From: Mycobacterium sp.
Lineage (GTDB): Bacteria; Actinomycetota; Actinomycetes; Mycobacteriales; Mycobacteriaceae
NCBI RefSeq assembly: GCF_004298145.1
Contig: NZ_SCRH01000045.1
Span: 1 to 64,000 of the forward strand
DNA length: 64,000 bases
Reading direction: 5' to 3'
Each line of letters begins with the position of its first letter. Within the stretch, counting starts at the first letter, position 1. The translations under genes and the position numbers were made by a program. This document shows positions 16,105 through 24,833 of the stretch, in pieces. The notes beneath the pieces are model-generated. The model made no database searches. It was not told where the DNA came from and worked only from the letters and a program-made list of their open reading frames with translations.

Positions 16105-17343
16105 CTATGCGGGTGTGATGGTGACCGGAAGCTCATACACGCCACGCGAATATGCATCCCGGACGTAAACGATGTCACCGGCGGGCTTGATGTCCTTAGT
16201 GCGTCGCAGCAGCTCTTCGAGGAGGATTTTGATCTCCAGCGACACGACGTGCTTGCCGATGCACTGGTGGGGTCCGCGGCCGAAGCTGACGTGTGGATTC
16301 TTTTCCCGGGTGAGGTCGAAGACGTTGGGCTCATCGAAAGCCCGTTCATCGAAATTCCCCGCCGCAAAATGCATCAGGATGGTGTCGCCCTCCTTCAGCT
16401 CCTTGCCGTGCAGCTCGTGGTCGCGGGTGACGGTCCGCACCAGGTGGGTGAACGGCGTTGCGATCCGGACGATCTCCTGAATCGCGACGTCGGGAATGTC
16501 GGAGGCGTGTTCGCGTAGGTAGGCCATCTGTTCGGGATTGCGCATCAGCTCGTGCATCCCGTGCGAGAGCGCGGACCGGGTGCTCTCGGCCGCCCCGCTG
16601 GCCAGTAGGGCGGTGTTGCCCATCAACTCATCCTCGGACACGACCTCCAGGCCGGCCCGGACCATGTAACTCATCACATCGTCGCCGAGGTCGTTGCGCT
16701 TGATCTCGGCCAGTTCAAGCCCGTAGTTCAAAATGTTGATGATGGAGGTCATGACGTACTCGAAGGACGGGGTGATCCGGGTGTCGAACGGTGCGGCGAA
16801 GGTGTCGACCCAGTCGAAGAACTTCGCGCGGTCGGCCCGGGGAACGCCGAGCACGTCGCCCAGCGCCTCCATCGGCATGGTGTGGCCGATGTCGGTGACA
16901 AAGTTGAAGGTGCCCTTCTCCAGCGCGGCGTCGACGATGTTCGCGGCGTAGCCGCGGAACTTGGCTTCGAGGTTTTTGGCCACCTTCGGGGTGAACGCGC
17001 CGGCCATGACGTTGCGATGGCTGCGGTGTTTGGCGCCGTCCATGGTCAACATCGCCGGCTTGCCGCCTGCCTGGGGGTCCAGCGGGGTGACCTTCCACAT
17101 GTTCACGCCGCCGCGATCGGCCGCGTACAGCTCCGGGCTTCTGTCGACGGTCCAGATGTCGGCGTTACGGCTCACGACCCACGCTCGATCAATGAGCATC
17201 GGGTCGTTGAATTCGTGCAGGTAACACGGTTCGTTGTCCCGCAACCAGGTGAATTGCTCCAGCGGCAGCCCGAATGTGGTGGGGTCGCCGTTGGCGTAGG
17301 TGTCCGCGTCCAGAATGCTGAGTTTGGGGGTAGCCGTCGTCAT
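16105..17343 (-). CDS. Cytochrome P450
   Basis: 412 residues from ATG 17343, with a CAGGAGACAG ribosome-binding site. Heme-binding loop FGRGPHQCIGKHV, K-helix EIVRIATPF (E-x-x-R), and I-helix LLASGAAESTRSAL. In the I-helix the usual Thr after the acidic residue is Ser (Glu-Ser-Thr), a modest departure from the (A/G)Gx(D/E)T consensus. First gene of a P450-ferredoxin-aldehyde dehydrogenase-racemase run on the minus strand. Substrate unknown; the neighbours suggest a branched-chain or terpenoid/steroid acid precursor. Confidence 0.93.
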   Translation of the reverse strand: MTTATPKLSILDADTYANGDPTTFGLPLEQFTWLRDNEPCYLHEFNDPMLIDRAWVVSRNADIWTVDRSPELYAADRGGVNMWKVTPLDPQAGGKPAMLTMDGAKHRSHRNVMAGAFTPKVAKNLEAKFRGYAANIVDAALEKGTFNFVTDIGHTMPMEALGDVLGVPRADRAKFFDWVDTFAAPFDTRITPSFEYVMTSIINILNYGLELAEIKRNDLGDDVMSYMVRAGLEVVSEDELMGNTALLASGAAESTRSALSHGMHELMRNPEQMAYLREHASDIPDVAIQEIVRIATPFTHLVRTVTRDHELHGKELKEGDTILMHFAAGNFDERAFDEPNVFDLTREKNPHVSFGRGPHQCIGKHVVSLEIKILLEELLRRTKDIKPAGDIVYVRDAYSRGVYELPVTITPA

Positions 17344-17487
17344 TTCTGTCTCCTCACAGGGATGCAGGCTGGGAAACTCACGACCCGCGCAGTCCGCGTG
17401 CCGACGATTTCCAGAAATTATGAGTCACGTTATCTCAATTATCGTTGTCGGGTTTGTCCGGTGTCAAGCCGTCACACCTGTCATTCC

Positions 17488-18651
17488 TCAGCGGGCCGGG
17501 CGTAGGCCGAATGTGGATGAGATGATGTCACGCTGAATCTCGTTGGTCCCCGCGTAGATCGTGGGCGCGATGCTTAGCCGCAGGTGTCTTTCCATGTCGA
17601 ATTCGGTGCTGTAACCGTAGCCGCCCATCATTTGAACACCTTCCAGCGCAACCTTTTTAGCGGTCTCGGTAACCTTGACCTTCGACATCGACGTTGCCCG
17701 AACCCACTCCTCGGGCGTGCCGATCTGATGCTCGATGTGATGCACGGTTGCGTAGGTGAGTGCGCGTGCGGCTTCGATCTCGATGGCCAGGTCTGCGATG
17801 CGATGCCGGAGTGCCTGGAAGGAACCGATCCGTGCGCCGAACTGTTCGCGCTCGGCGACGTAGGTGAGCAGGTCTTCGAAGGCGCGTTGTGCCATGCCAA
17901 GGCCCTGGGCCGCGCAGACCAGTCGCTCGCCGTTCAGTCCTGCCATTATCTGTTTCCAGGCGTTGCCCTCGGTTCCGACCACGGCTGATTCGGGGACGAA
18001 GACATCGGTGAAGAACAGGTCGTTCACCTCGCTGCCGCCCATGGTCGAGATGGGACGGATTTGTAGCCCTTCGGAATCGGCGGGCACTTCCAGCAGCGTC
18101 ATGCCGTCGTGCGGCTTTGTGCCGCGCGAGGTACGCACGACCACCAGGATCGTGGACGCGAATTGTGCGTCGGAGCACCACGTTTTCTGTCCGCGTATGC
18201 GCCAGCCGCCCTCGGTCTTTTCGGCTTTGCAGCTGACGGCCGCGGCATCCGAGCCCGCACCGGGTTCGGAGATGCTGATCGACATCACGCTGCCCGAGCA
18301 GATCGAGCCCAGGGCGGCCTTCTTCTGCTCTTCGGTGGCAAATCGCTTGTAGATGCCGGCCACGGTGTGGGAGCTTCCGGCGCCGTGGACCGGCGCGAGA
18401 CCGCGCCACAGTTGCTCGAACAGGATCACTTGCTCGGTGAGGCCGCCGCCACTGCCTCCGTACTCCTCGGGAATCGACACCCCGAGATAGCCGACCTCCG
18501 CCAGCTTCTGATACAGGCCCGCGTGGTGTTGTTCTGCGCCGTTGTCGGTCAACGCATCGCGTTGTTCACGGGTTCCGCATTCCTTGCGACAGAACTCGTG
18601 GACGGCAAGGGCGAAGTCCCGTTGCTCCTCGGTGAGTCCTACCGCGTCCAT
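17488..18651 (-). CDS. Acyl-CoA dehydrogenase
   Basis: 387 residues from ATG 18651, chosen because GGAGG lies 7 bases upstream; a longer frame to 18705 has no such signal. Flavin-binding and substrate motifs are complete: SISEPGAGSDAAAV, KTWCSDAQFAST, QALRHRIADLAIEIEAAR, MMGGYGYSTEFDMERHLR and the terminal YAGTNEIQRDIIS containing the likely catalytic Glu. It introduces the alpha-beta double bond in acyl-CoA using FAD. It precedes the P450 gene on the same strand (144-base gap), so shared regulation is possible. Confidence 0.9.
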   Translation of the reverse strand: MDAVGLTEEQRDFALAVHEFCRKECGTREQRDALTDNGAEQHHAGLYQKLAEVGYLGVSIPEEYGGSGGGLTEQVILFEQLWRGLAPVHGAGSSHTVAGIYKRFATEEQKKAALGSICSGSVMSISISEPGAGSDAAAVSCKAEKTEGGWRIRGQKTWCSDAQFASTILVVVRTSRGTKPHDGMTLLEVPADSEGLQIRPISTMGGSEVNDLFFTDVFVPESAVVGTEGNAWKQIMAGLNGERLVCAAQGLGMAQRAFEDLLTYVAEREQFGARIGSFQALRHRIADLAIEIEAARALTYATVHHIEHQIGTPEEWVRATSMSKVKVTETAKKVALEGVQMMGGYGYSTEFDMERHLRLSIAPTIYAGTNEIQRDIISSTFGLRPAR

Positions 18652-18871
18652 CTCAGCTCCTCCGTAGAACGTCCGCTCGCTTACGTCTGGCCTGATATCC
18701 GACAAGGTTCGTAGCGATCGTGAGTCGATTCATCCCGAATACTAGGTGGGGGCTTCTGGCCGGTCAACATCGCTATGAACAGGCATTGCTACCGAGCGGA
18801 GGGGCTAGCGGCCGCCACCCCGTGCAACTGTGCCGTCGGCGGGTCGGTGGCCCCAGGTAGCCGAAAAGGAT

Positions 18872-18881
18872 AACGATCGTT
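18872..18881. promoter_or_regulatory. Palindrome AACGATCGTT upstream of the carotenoid oxygenase
   Basis: A 10-bp palindrome about 60 bases before the start at 18942, in the divergent gap between an acyl-CoA dehydrogenase and the carotenoid oxygenase gene. The same core occurs at 5297-5306, and nine of ten bases at 24301-24310. Confidence 0.4.
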
Positions 18882-18941
18882 TACGATATTTTGAGCCGCG
18901 CTGATAAGCTCGTGTCAGCGCCAGACTGATGAAGGAGTGTC

Positions 18942-20438
18942 ATGGGATATCCGCTGCCGCAAGAGACGGCGCTCAGGGGCCCGTTCGCGCCGATGCGATT
19001 CGAGGCGACCGTCGAAGAATGCATCGTCAGTCAGGGGGAGATCCCCAAAGACCTTGCCGGTGGTTACTACCGGGTGGGGCCGACCTGGAAGCGTCCGACG
19101 AAGCAGGGCACCAACCCCCTGTTGAGCATGGACGGCATGGTCCAGGCGATCACATTCCAGGACGGGCGCGCGGACTTTCGCAACCGATGGATCCGCACCC
19201 CCAAATATCTCCTGGAGGAAAAGCACCGCCGCGGAATGTTCGCCTGGAGCGACGGCGGGTTCCACGACTGGCGTGACTTCGCCTACGGCGACGTCGAGCG
19301 GGACGCCTACAACCGCCACACCCCGCAGGGCGCGAACAACATCAACATCTTCCCGTTCGCCGGCCAGATGGTGACCGCCGGCGAGATCGGCTGCCCGCCG
19401 ATCGCCATTGACCCGATCACCCTGGAAACCAAGGGCATCGTGGACTGGTCAACCGAGCTGTCGCCGGGCCTGCATGAGCCGGTGGCGTTCGGCGACAGCG
19501 GCGCGCTTGGCGCACACCCGAAATGGGATCACGACACCGGTGTGCTCTACGGCTGGGTCTACCGCGACGTCGCGCCGTACGTGACGTTGCACACCGTGCA
19601 CCCTGACGGGCGCGTCGACTCTCGTGAACTCTGGGATGCGCCGTATAACACTGTGGCCCACGACGTCTGGCTGACACCGGAATGGATCGTGATGCCGTTC
19701 CAGCCCTTCACCGTCAGCAAGGAGCGCATCGCCAAAGGTTTGGGTATCTGGGGCTGGGAGACCGAGCTGCCGATCGTGCTGGCGTTGATCCCGCGCGACG
19801 ACATGGAGGCCGATATCCGCTGGATCACCACCGAATTACCGGCCCAATACGTCATGCACACCATGCAGGCCAATGTCCGCGACGGCAAGCTCCTCCTGGA
19901 CGCGCCGATCTTCAACCGGCCGCCCTTCCCGTTCGAGCAGGATTTTGCCGAGGGAGACGACGTCGCGTTGTTCTTCTCGATCGCCGCAAGCCGGCTGGGC
20001 CGGTGGACGGTTGACCTGGCCACCGGCGCCACGACCAGCGAGCAGCTGTCGGACCGCCCCAGCGAGCTGCCGAAAGTCGATGAGCGGTTCCACGGCAAGG
20101 GCTACCGATGGGGCTTCCAGGTCGGGGGAGTCGTCAAGCGCAACGGTATGTCGATGAACAGCCTGGTCGCGACCAACATGGAGACCCTCTCCGAGCAGGT
20201 GTACCAGATCCGTGCCGGAGAGCCGGCCGCGGTGCTGGAGGCAACCTTCGCGCCGCGGCACAAAGGCTCGGCGGAGGGCGACGGTTACGTCATCGTCCCG
20301 GTCTCGTGGTATGCCGAAAAGCGGGGCGAGTACCTGATTTTCGACACCGATGACATCACCAAGGGGCCGATCTGCACTATCGAGTTGCCGTTCGCGTTCG
20401 GCTGGACGCCGCACGGCCACTGGATGGACTTCCGGTAA
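18942..20438 (+). CDS. Carotenoid cleavage oxygenase family protein
   Basis: 498 residues from ATG 18942, after GAAGGAG. A seven-bladed beta-propeller dioxygenase with the four iron-ligand histidines in expected contexts: GAHPKWD, AHDVWLTPE, YVMHTMQAN and the final TPHGHWMDF. The N-terminal PKDLAGGYYRVGPTWKRP and LSMDGMVQAITF are also family landmarks. Members cleave double bonds of carotenoids, stilbenes or related aromatics. The following acyl-CoA dehydrogenase starts immediately after its stop codon, so cleavage products may be fed to beta-oxidation. Confidence 0.92.
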   Translation: MGYPLPQETALRGPFAPMRFEATVEECIVSQGEIPKDLAGGYYRVGPTWKRPTKQGTNPLLSMDGMVQAITFQDGRADFRNRWIRTPKYLLEEKHRRGMFAWSDGGFHDWRDFAYGDVERDAYNRHTPQGANNINIFPFAGQMVTAGEIGCPPIAIDPITLETKGIVDWSTELSPGLHEPVAFGDSGALGAHPKWDHDTGVLYGWVYRDVAPYVTLHTVHPDGRVDSRELWDAPYNTVAHDVWLTPEWIVMPFQPFTVSKERIAKGLGIWGWETELPIVLALIPRDDMEADIRWITTELPAQYVMHTMQANVRDGKLLLDAPIFNRPPFPFEQDFAEGDDVALFFSIAASRLGRWTVDLATGATTSEQLSDRPSELPKVDERFHGKGYRWGFQVGGVVKRNGMSMNSLVATNMETLSEQVYQIRAGEPAAVLEATFAPRHKGSAEGDGYVIVPVSWYAEKRGEYLIFDTDDITKGPICTIELPFAFGWTPHGHWMDFR

Positions 20439-21575
20439 GTGGGTAACTCGCCGACCCGGTCGGTTTTCACCCGGCAGCAAGAGCAGTTCCGTGACGCTGT
20501 GCGCGGGTTCCTCAGTGACCACGTGGTACCGGAGTATTCGGCATGGCTGGCCGACGGCAAACCGTCACGCAAGTTTTGGCGAGCCGCGGCCGACGTCGGC
20601 ATCCTTGGGATCGGGGTGCCCGAGCAGTTCGGCGGGCTACCCGGTTCGGACTACCGGCACAGCGTTGTCGTCACCGAGGAGATCCAGGCTGTGGGCCTGG
20701 CCATCGGTGGTTTGCGCGTGCAGACCGACATCTGCCTGCCGTATCTGCTGCACCACGGTTCCCCGGAACAGCGGGCGGCCTGGCTGCCCCGGATGGTGTC
20801 GGGCGACGTTGTGGTCGCGCTGGGGTTGTCAGAGCCGGGGGCCGGTTCGGACCTCAAGGCGATGTCGACGCGGGCTCGTCGCTGCGGGGACCACTATGTG
20901 GTGAACGGTGCCAAGACGTTCATCTCCAACGGCGCGGCCGCTGATTTGGTGATCCTTGCGGTCAAGACCGACCCGGATGCGGGTCGCCGTGGTATCAGCC
21001 TGCTGCTGGTGGACACCGAGACACCCGGCTTTGCGCGCGGTCGCAAGCTGGACAAACTGGGCCTTCGCGCGCAGGACCTGGCCGAGATCTCGTTCACCGA
21101 CATGAAGGTCCCCGCCGAAAACCTCCTTGGCGTGGAGAACGAAGGGTTCACCTACCTGACGTCGAACCTCGCGCAGGAACGCTTGTCAATCGCGGTGAAT
21201 TCGCAGGCCGCAGCCGCCGCGGCGCTTTCTTGGGCAGTCGAGGATCACCAACACAGCGAGGCGGGCCAGGAAATCAAGTTCACGCTGGCGCAGTGCGCTG
21301 CCGAGGTGGCGGCCGGCCAGTCGCTCATTGACCAGGCGTTGGCGCGTCACGTCGAGGGGCGGCTCAGCGGCGGCGACGCGGCGATCGCCAAGCTGTACTG
21401 CACCGAGTTGCAGGGCAGGGTGGTCGACCGATGCCTGGCGCTCGCGCCCCCCTCGATGGCGCTGCGAGGAAATTCCCGGTTGGGCAACGCCTATCTCGAC
21501 GGCCGGGTGAGCCGGATTTACGGCGGGTCCAGCGAAATCATGAAGGTGATCATCGGACAAAGCCTCGGTTTATGA
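20439..21575 (+). CDS. Acyl-CoA dehydrogenase
   Basis: 378 residues, GTG start abutting the carotenoid oxygenase stop codon, hence translationally coupled. Motifs: LGLSEPGAGSDLKAM, TFISNGAAADLVILAVKT, LDKLGLRAQDLAEISF and a C-terminal YGGSSEIMKVIIGQSLGL with the catalytic-position Glu. It differs clearly in sequence from the dehydrogenase at 17488. Two bases pattern with the next gene: the TetR start lies 13 bases downstream, so oxygenase, dehydrogenase and regulator probably form one operon. Confidence 0.9.
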   Translation: MGNSPTRSVFTRQQEQFRDAVRGFLSDHVVPEYSAWLADGKPSRKFWRAAADVGILGIGVPEQFGGLPGSDYRHSVVVTEEIQAVGLAIGGLRVQTDICLPYLLHHGSPEQRAAWLPRMVSGDVVVALGLSEPGAGSDLKAMSTRARRCGDHYVVNGAKTFISNGAAADLVILAVKTDPDAGRRGISLLLVDTETPGFARGRKLDKLGLRAQDLAEISFTDMKVPAENLLGVENEGFTYLTSNLAQERLSIAVNSQAAAAAALSWAVEDHQHSEAGQEIKFTLAQCAAEVAAGQSLIDQALARHVEGRLSGGDAAIAKLYCTELQGRVVDRCLALAPPSMALRGNSRLGNAYLDGRVSRIYGGSSEIMKVIIGQSLGL

Positions 21576-21587
21576 GAGGCTCCTAAC

Positions 21588-22157
21588 GTGACGCGCGACG
21601 AAAAGATCCTGGCCGCTGCCGAGAAGCTGTTCTTCGAGCGCAGTTTCGACGGTGTCGGCGTGGACGAGATCGGCAAAGTCGCCGGCACCACAGGGTCGGC
21701 CATCTATCGCCACTTTCCCAGCAAAGATGCGATCTTGGCGGCCTTGTTCGACAAGACCCTCGACACGATTTTGGTGCGTCTCGGCGAGCCCGACGAAGAC
21801 GCCGACGCTGAGCTGAACAAGCTGGTCCGCGCGTTTGTCGGGTTGGCGAAGACCCACGAGAGATTGGTGTCGATCTGGCTGCGTGAGCAGCGCTCACTTG
21901 CCGAGCGCTATCGCCGGGAACACGACCGCCGGCACCGGCGTATCAATCAACGATGGATCGATTGCCTGAAGCGTTGCTACCCCGACCGGTCGACCGACGA
22001 GATCATCACCGCCACCCGGGGTGTCCAACTGTTGTTGCTGTCCGAAGCGATGCGCCCGCCAGGTGGGCGCAGCGCCAAGCAGGCCGAGGAATTGTTGGCC
22101 AAGATGGCGTTGATGTCGGTTGGGGCTTTGGAGCTGGAGCCCGCCGCTAAGCGGTGA
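21588..22157 (+). CDS. TetR-family transcriptional regulator
   Basis: 189 residues from GTG 21588. The DNA-binding domain is clear: RDEKILAAAEKLFFERSFDG, then EIGKVAGTTGSAIYRHFPSK with the recognition helix. The C-terminal domain is helical and Arg-rich in the middle (RYRREHDRRHRRIN). It is the last gene of the carotenoid oxygenase operon and overlaps the convergent hydrolase gene by 11 bases. It may bind the AACGATCGTT palindrome at 18872, which is inference only. Confidence 0.9.
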   Translation: MTRDEKILAAAEKLFFERSFDGVGVDEIGKVAGTTGSAIYRHFPSKDAILAALFDKTLDTILVRLGEPDEDADAELNKLVRAFVGLAKTHERLVSIWLREQRSLAERYRREHDRRHRRINQRWIDCLKRCYPDRSTDEIITATRGVQLLLLSEAMRPPGGRSAKQAEELLAKMALMSVGALELEPAAKR

Positions 22158-22962
22158 CGAATTTGAGCAGTGCCGTTTCGAATGCGTCCGGAGCCTCGAG
22201 CATCGGGTAGTGCCCGCAATCTGGGATTTCAATCAGTGTGGCGTCGGGTAGTTGTTGCTGTAACCAGCGGGCCCCCTTGGCCGAATGCACGGGATCGACA
22301 ACGCCGATGATCTGGAGCACCGGCTGGGTGACGCGTGGGATGTCGGCGAGCAGATCGGTCGTCAGCAGTGAGCGATAGCATGCCACCGCAGCCCATGACG
22401 GCATCCGAAGGGAACAGCGGACCAGCCAATCGACCGTTCTGGGATTGGGCTCGTGGGCGAACGCCGACCCGATCGTGCGGTATCGGGCTCCCACCCGGTC
22501 AGCGTGCTCGTCGGCCACCATCCCCTCCAGCAGCGGCCCAGGCGGCCCGCCGAAGGGAAAGCCTTCGCTGCGGCTCGCGCGAACACCATTCGACCCGACC
22601 AGCACCAGCCCGGTGATCAATTCGGTCGCTGTTGCGGCGGCGCGAAAGGCCACCTGTCCGCCGAATGAGTGGCCAACCACCGTGGCGCTGTCGATCTCCA
22701 GCCGCTGGAGTGCGGTGACGAGATCGGCCGCGAGGCGGTCAACGTCGTAGCCCTGTAACGGGTTATCGGAGAACCCGTGTCCGCGTTGGTCTACGCACAA
22801 GACGCGCAGGCCGTGCTCGGTGAGCACCCGCGCCTGGCGATCCCATAATTCGTGGTCGAGACCGAACCCGGAGATCAGGACCACAGCGGGTCCATCGCCG
22901 AGGTCCTGCACGTGGATCCGCACGCCATCATCGACTTCGACAAATGCCACTTCAGGTCTCAC
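22147..22962 (-). CDS. Alpha/beta-hydrolase
   Basis: 271 residues. Canonical triad: nucleophile Ser in VVGHSFGGQVA, acid Asp in IGVVDPVHSAKG and His in DCGHYPMLEAPDA; oxyanion region LISGFGLDHELWD. Such enzymes hydrolyse esters, lactones or C-C bonds of ring-cleavage products. Divergently transcribed from the crotonase gene at 23029, with an inverted repeat in the gap, so the two probably share control. Substrate not predictable; a lactone from a monooxygenase reaction would fit the region. Confidence 0.88.
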   Translation of the reverse strand: MRPEVAFVEVDDGVRIHVQDLGDGPAVVLISGFGLDHELWDRQARVLTEHGLRVLCVDQRGHGFSDNPLQGYDVDRLAADLVTALQRLEIDSATVVGHSFGGQVAFRAAATATELITGLVLVGSNGVRASRSEGFPFGGPPGPLLEGMVADEHADRVGARYRTIGSAFAHEPNPRTVDWLVRCSLRMPSWAAVACYRSLLTTDLLADIPRVTQPVLQIIGVVDPVHSAKGARWLQQQLPDATLIEIPDCGHYPMLEAPDAFETALLKFVTA

Positions 22963-22985
22963 CTTCGATCATGTAGATTACGCGT

Positions 22986-23007
22986 AGATTTATGAGCTTG
23001 TAAATCT
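22986..23007. promoter_or_regulatory. Inverted repeat in divergent hydrolase/crotonase promoter
   Basis: AGATTTA (22986-22992) and TAAATCT (23001-23007) are perfect inverted arms around an 8-base spacer, in the 66-base gap between the two start codons. A very similar element, AGAATTTA/TAAATTCT also with 8 bases between, is at 57048-57071. Confidence 0.55.
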
Positions 23008-23028
23008 TAATAATAGGGGGAAGGCCAC

Positions 23029-23826
23029 ATGAGCACCACTCTCCTAACGCTATCCATAAGTACCCGCGCCGAGGGTGTCGCCGAGATATCACTGGTTCGT
23101 CCCAAACTTTTAAACCGCTTCGACAACCAGTTGCAGATCGAGTTGGCAACCGTGCTCGAACAACTCGCCAAAGACGATGAGGTCCGCGCGATCGTGCTGG
23201 GCTCTACCGGAAAGGCGTTCTCCGCTGGTGGCGACTTTGCCTTGATGCAGGCCGCCCACGATGATGCCGATGCGCGGCGCGAAACCGTAGAAGCGGGTAT
23301 GAGGCTCCTGCGCTCTTTCATCGCCCTGCCCCAGCCGATCGTTGCGGCGGTGCAGGGCCCGGCGATTGGGCTAGGTGCAACGGTGGCATTGATGTGCGAT
23401 GTCGTCGTCGCAGCACGGACCGCGAAACTGGCCGACACTCACGTGAAGGTCGGTCTCGTGGCAGGAGACGGTGGCTGTCTGGTGTGGCCGCAAGCGGCCG
23501 GCATGCTACGAGCCCGGCGCCACCTGCTCACCGGCGACGAACTCGACGCGACAACCGCCTACCAGCTTGGAATCGTCACTGACCTCGTCGATGAGCCCGA
23601 CGAGGTATTACCGTGTGCCCGCGACATCGCCAAGCGCATTGCGGCTCTGGCACCGTTAGCCGTCCAGGGCACCAAACGTGCACTGAACCAAGTGACTTCG
23701 CTTCGGGCCGCAGAAGTTGTCCCGCTGGCCTTCGAACTCGAAGAGCGCACCCTGACGAGCGACGACTTGCTCGAGGGCATCGCTGCGTTCAAGGAAGGCC
23801 GCCCCGCCAACTTCGTCGGTCGGTGA
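23029..23826 (+). CDS. Enoyl-CoA hydratase/isomerase (crotonase) family protein
   Basis: 265 residues from ATG 23029, after AGGGGGAAGG. Crotonase fold: RPKLLNRFDNQLQIEL, oxyanion-hole LGSTGKAFSAGGDFALM, and VQGPAIGLGATVALMCDVVV. The classical hydratase glutamates are Thr (GLGATVAL) and His (ADTHVKVG) here, so the reaction may not be hydration. NPL tail NFVGR is typical of the superfamily. Paired head to head with the alpha/beta-hydrolase gene across an operator-like repeat. Confidence 0.87.
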   Translation: MSTTLLTLSISTRAEGVAEISLVRPKLLNRFDNQLQIELATVLEQLAKDDEVRAIVLGSTGKAFSAGGDFALMQAAHDDADARRETVEAGMRLLRSFIALPQPIVAAVQGPAIGLGATVALMCDVVVAARTAKLADTHVKVGLVAGDGGCLVWPQAAGMLRARRHLLTGDELDATTAYQLGIVTDLVDEPDEVLPCARDIAKRIAALAPLAVQGTKRALNQVTSLRAAEVVPLAFELEERTLTSDDLLEGIAAFKEGRPANFVGR

Positions 23827-23918
23827 CGCTCACATGAAGACTGCGCATACCGCAACCGCATACTGCACCACCGCTATTGGATACGACGGATGGGTTTGGA
23901 GAGCCTTTAGGAGGTCGA

Positions 23919-24293
23919 GTGTTGCGGGGAATTTCGGTTGTCGCGGTCGGATTGGGCGTCCTGGGTGCCGGGTGCGCGGCCGCTGCCCCGGCCAATGCTG
24001 ATGACCCTCCTTTTCATATCTTGAGTTCACAAAATCTCTGTAGTTTGGTTTGGCCGGGCTCCCAAGCGATGCCGGATCCGTCCAAGCCCATCGGAACCAT
24101 CTGCGCGCGGCAAGGAGGCCTACTCTCTCGCCTGTCCGGCATGATGCCCACGATATTCGTGGACACCCGTGTCCTCGAACCCGGGAAATTCCCTCAACTG
24201 CCCGCCGACTCACAACGGGTCAATCCGGGCGATCCGTTGAGTGACTGGGTTATTCCCGACTGTCACGTTCCCGGACGGGCGGACTGCCAGTAG
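23919..24293 (+). CDS. Secreted hypothetical protein
   Basis: 124 residues from GTG 23919 (or 123 from TTG 23922); AGGAGG at 23909 fits either. Signal peptide (LRGISVVAVGLGVLGAGCAA, cleavage near PANA) then a short mature protein with cysteines in NLCSLVW, TICARQ, PDCHVP and ADCQ, suggesting two disulphides. No recognised domain. It stands between a crotonase gene and a DUF732 gene, both in the same direction, and its own promoter is likely. Confidence 0.7.
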   Translation: MLRGISVVAVGLGVLGAGCAAAAPANADDPPFHILSSQNLCSLVWPGSQAMPDPSKPIGTICARQGGLLSRLSGMMPTIFVDTRVLEPGKFPQLPADSQRVNPGDPLSDWVIPDCHVPGRADCQ

Positions 24294-24300
24294 GGGAGTA

Positions 24301-24310
24301 AACGATCGTA
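24301..24310. promoter_or_regulatory. Near-copy of the AACGATCGTT palindrome
   Basis: AACGATCGTA, with an 8-bp perfect palindromic core, lies 8 bases after the secreted-protein stop and about 100 bases before the DUF732 gene. A TTGACA (24324-24329) follows it. It matches the elements at 5297 and 18872 in nine of ten positions. Confidence 0.3.
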
Positions 24311-24406
24311 AACCAAACGGGTCTTGACAATGCCTCGGAAATTTGTTGGTCTCCTTGAATCTAGACCCGCCTCAATCGGCGCTGTACACCGAGGAATACA
24401 CGAAGG

Positions 24407-24814
24407 ATGTCAGCCATGCACCATCGCACATCAGCGGTTGCCTTGATAGCGGGCGTCATCGCCATGGGTGGAGCGGCGGAGACGCTGGCGCCTCCGGCAC
24501 ACGCCAAGCCCGCGCCCGAGGTGGAGTACATGTACAACGTGGCGGTGCGGCGGCATTACGACTTTCCGAACAACGACGCGATCGGCTATGGATACGGGAT
24601 CTGCGACAAGGTCACCGGGGGTCAGAGCTACGGCCAGGTGATGGGTGACGTGAAGAACGACGTGACGCCCAACGACGAGTTCGCGGCCAATTACCTGGTG
24701 GGGTACGCGGTTGACCTCCTGTGTCCCGCCCAGATCTACCAGCTACGGAACTCGGCGCAGGGTTATCGCCCGCCGCCCGGTCAGGAATACTTCGGGAATC
24801 CCGCGCCCGAATAA
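24407..24814 (+). CDS. DUF732 secreted protein
   Basis: 135 residues from ATG 24407 (ATG 24416 is an alternative). Signal peptide through APPAHAKP, then the DUF732 pattern: helical domain with DAIGYGYGICDKVTGGQSYG containing the first conserved Cys, and NYLVGYAVDLLCPAQIYQL containing the second. These small exported proteins are abundant in mycobacteria and have no established function. Convergent with the SDR gene at 24834. Confidence 0.82.
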   Translation: MSAMHHRTSAVALIAGVIAMGGAAETLAPPAHAKPAPEVEYMYNVAVRRHYDFPNNDAIGYGYGICDKVTGGQSYGQVMGDVKNDVTPNDEFAANYLVGYAVDLLCPAQIYQLRNSAQGYRPPPGQEYFGNPAPE

Positions 24815-24833
24815 GCGATCGGTTGCGGCCTGC

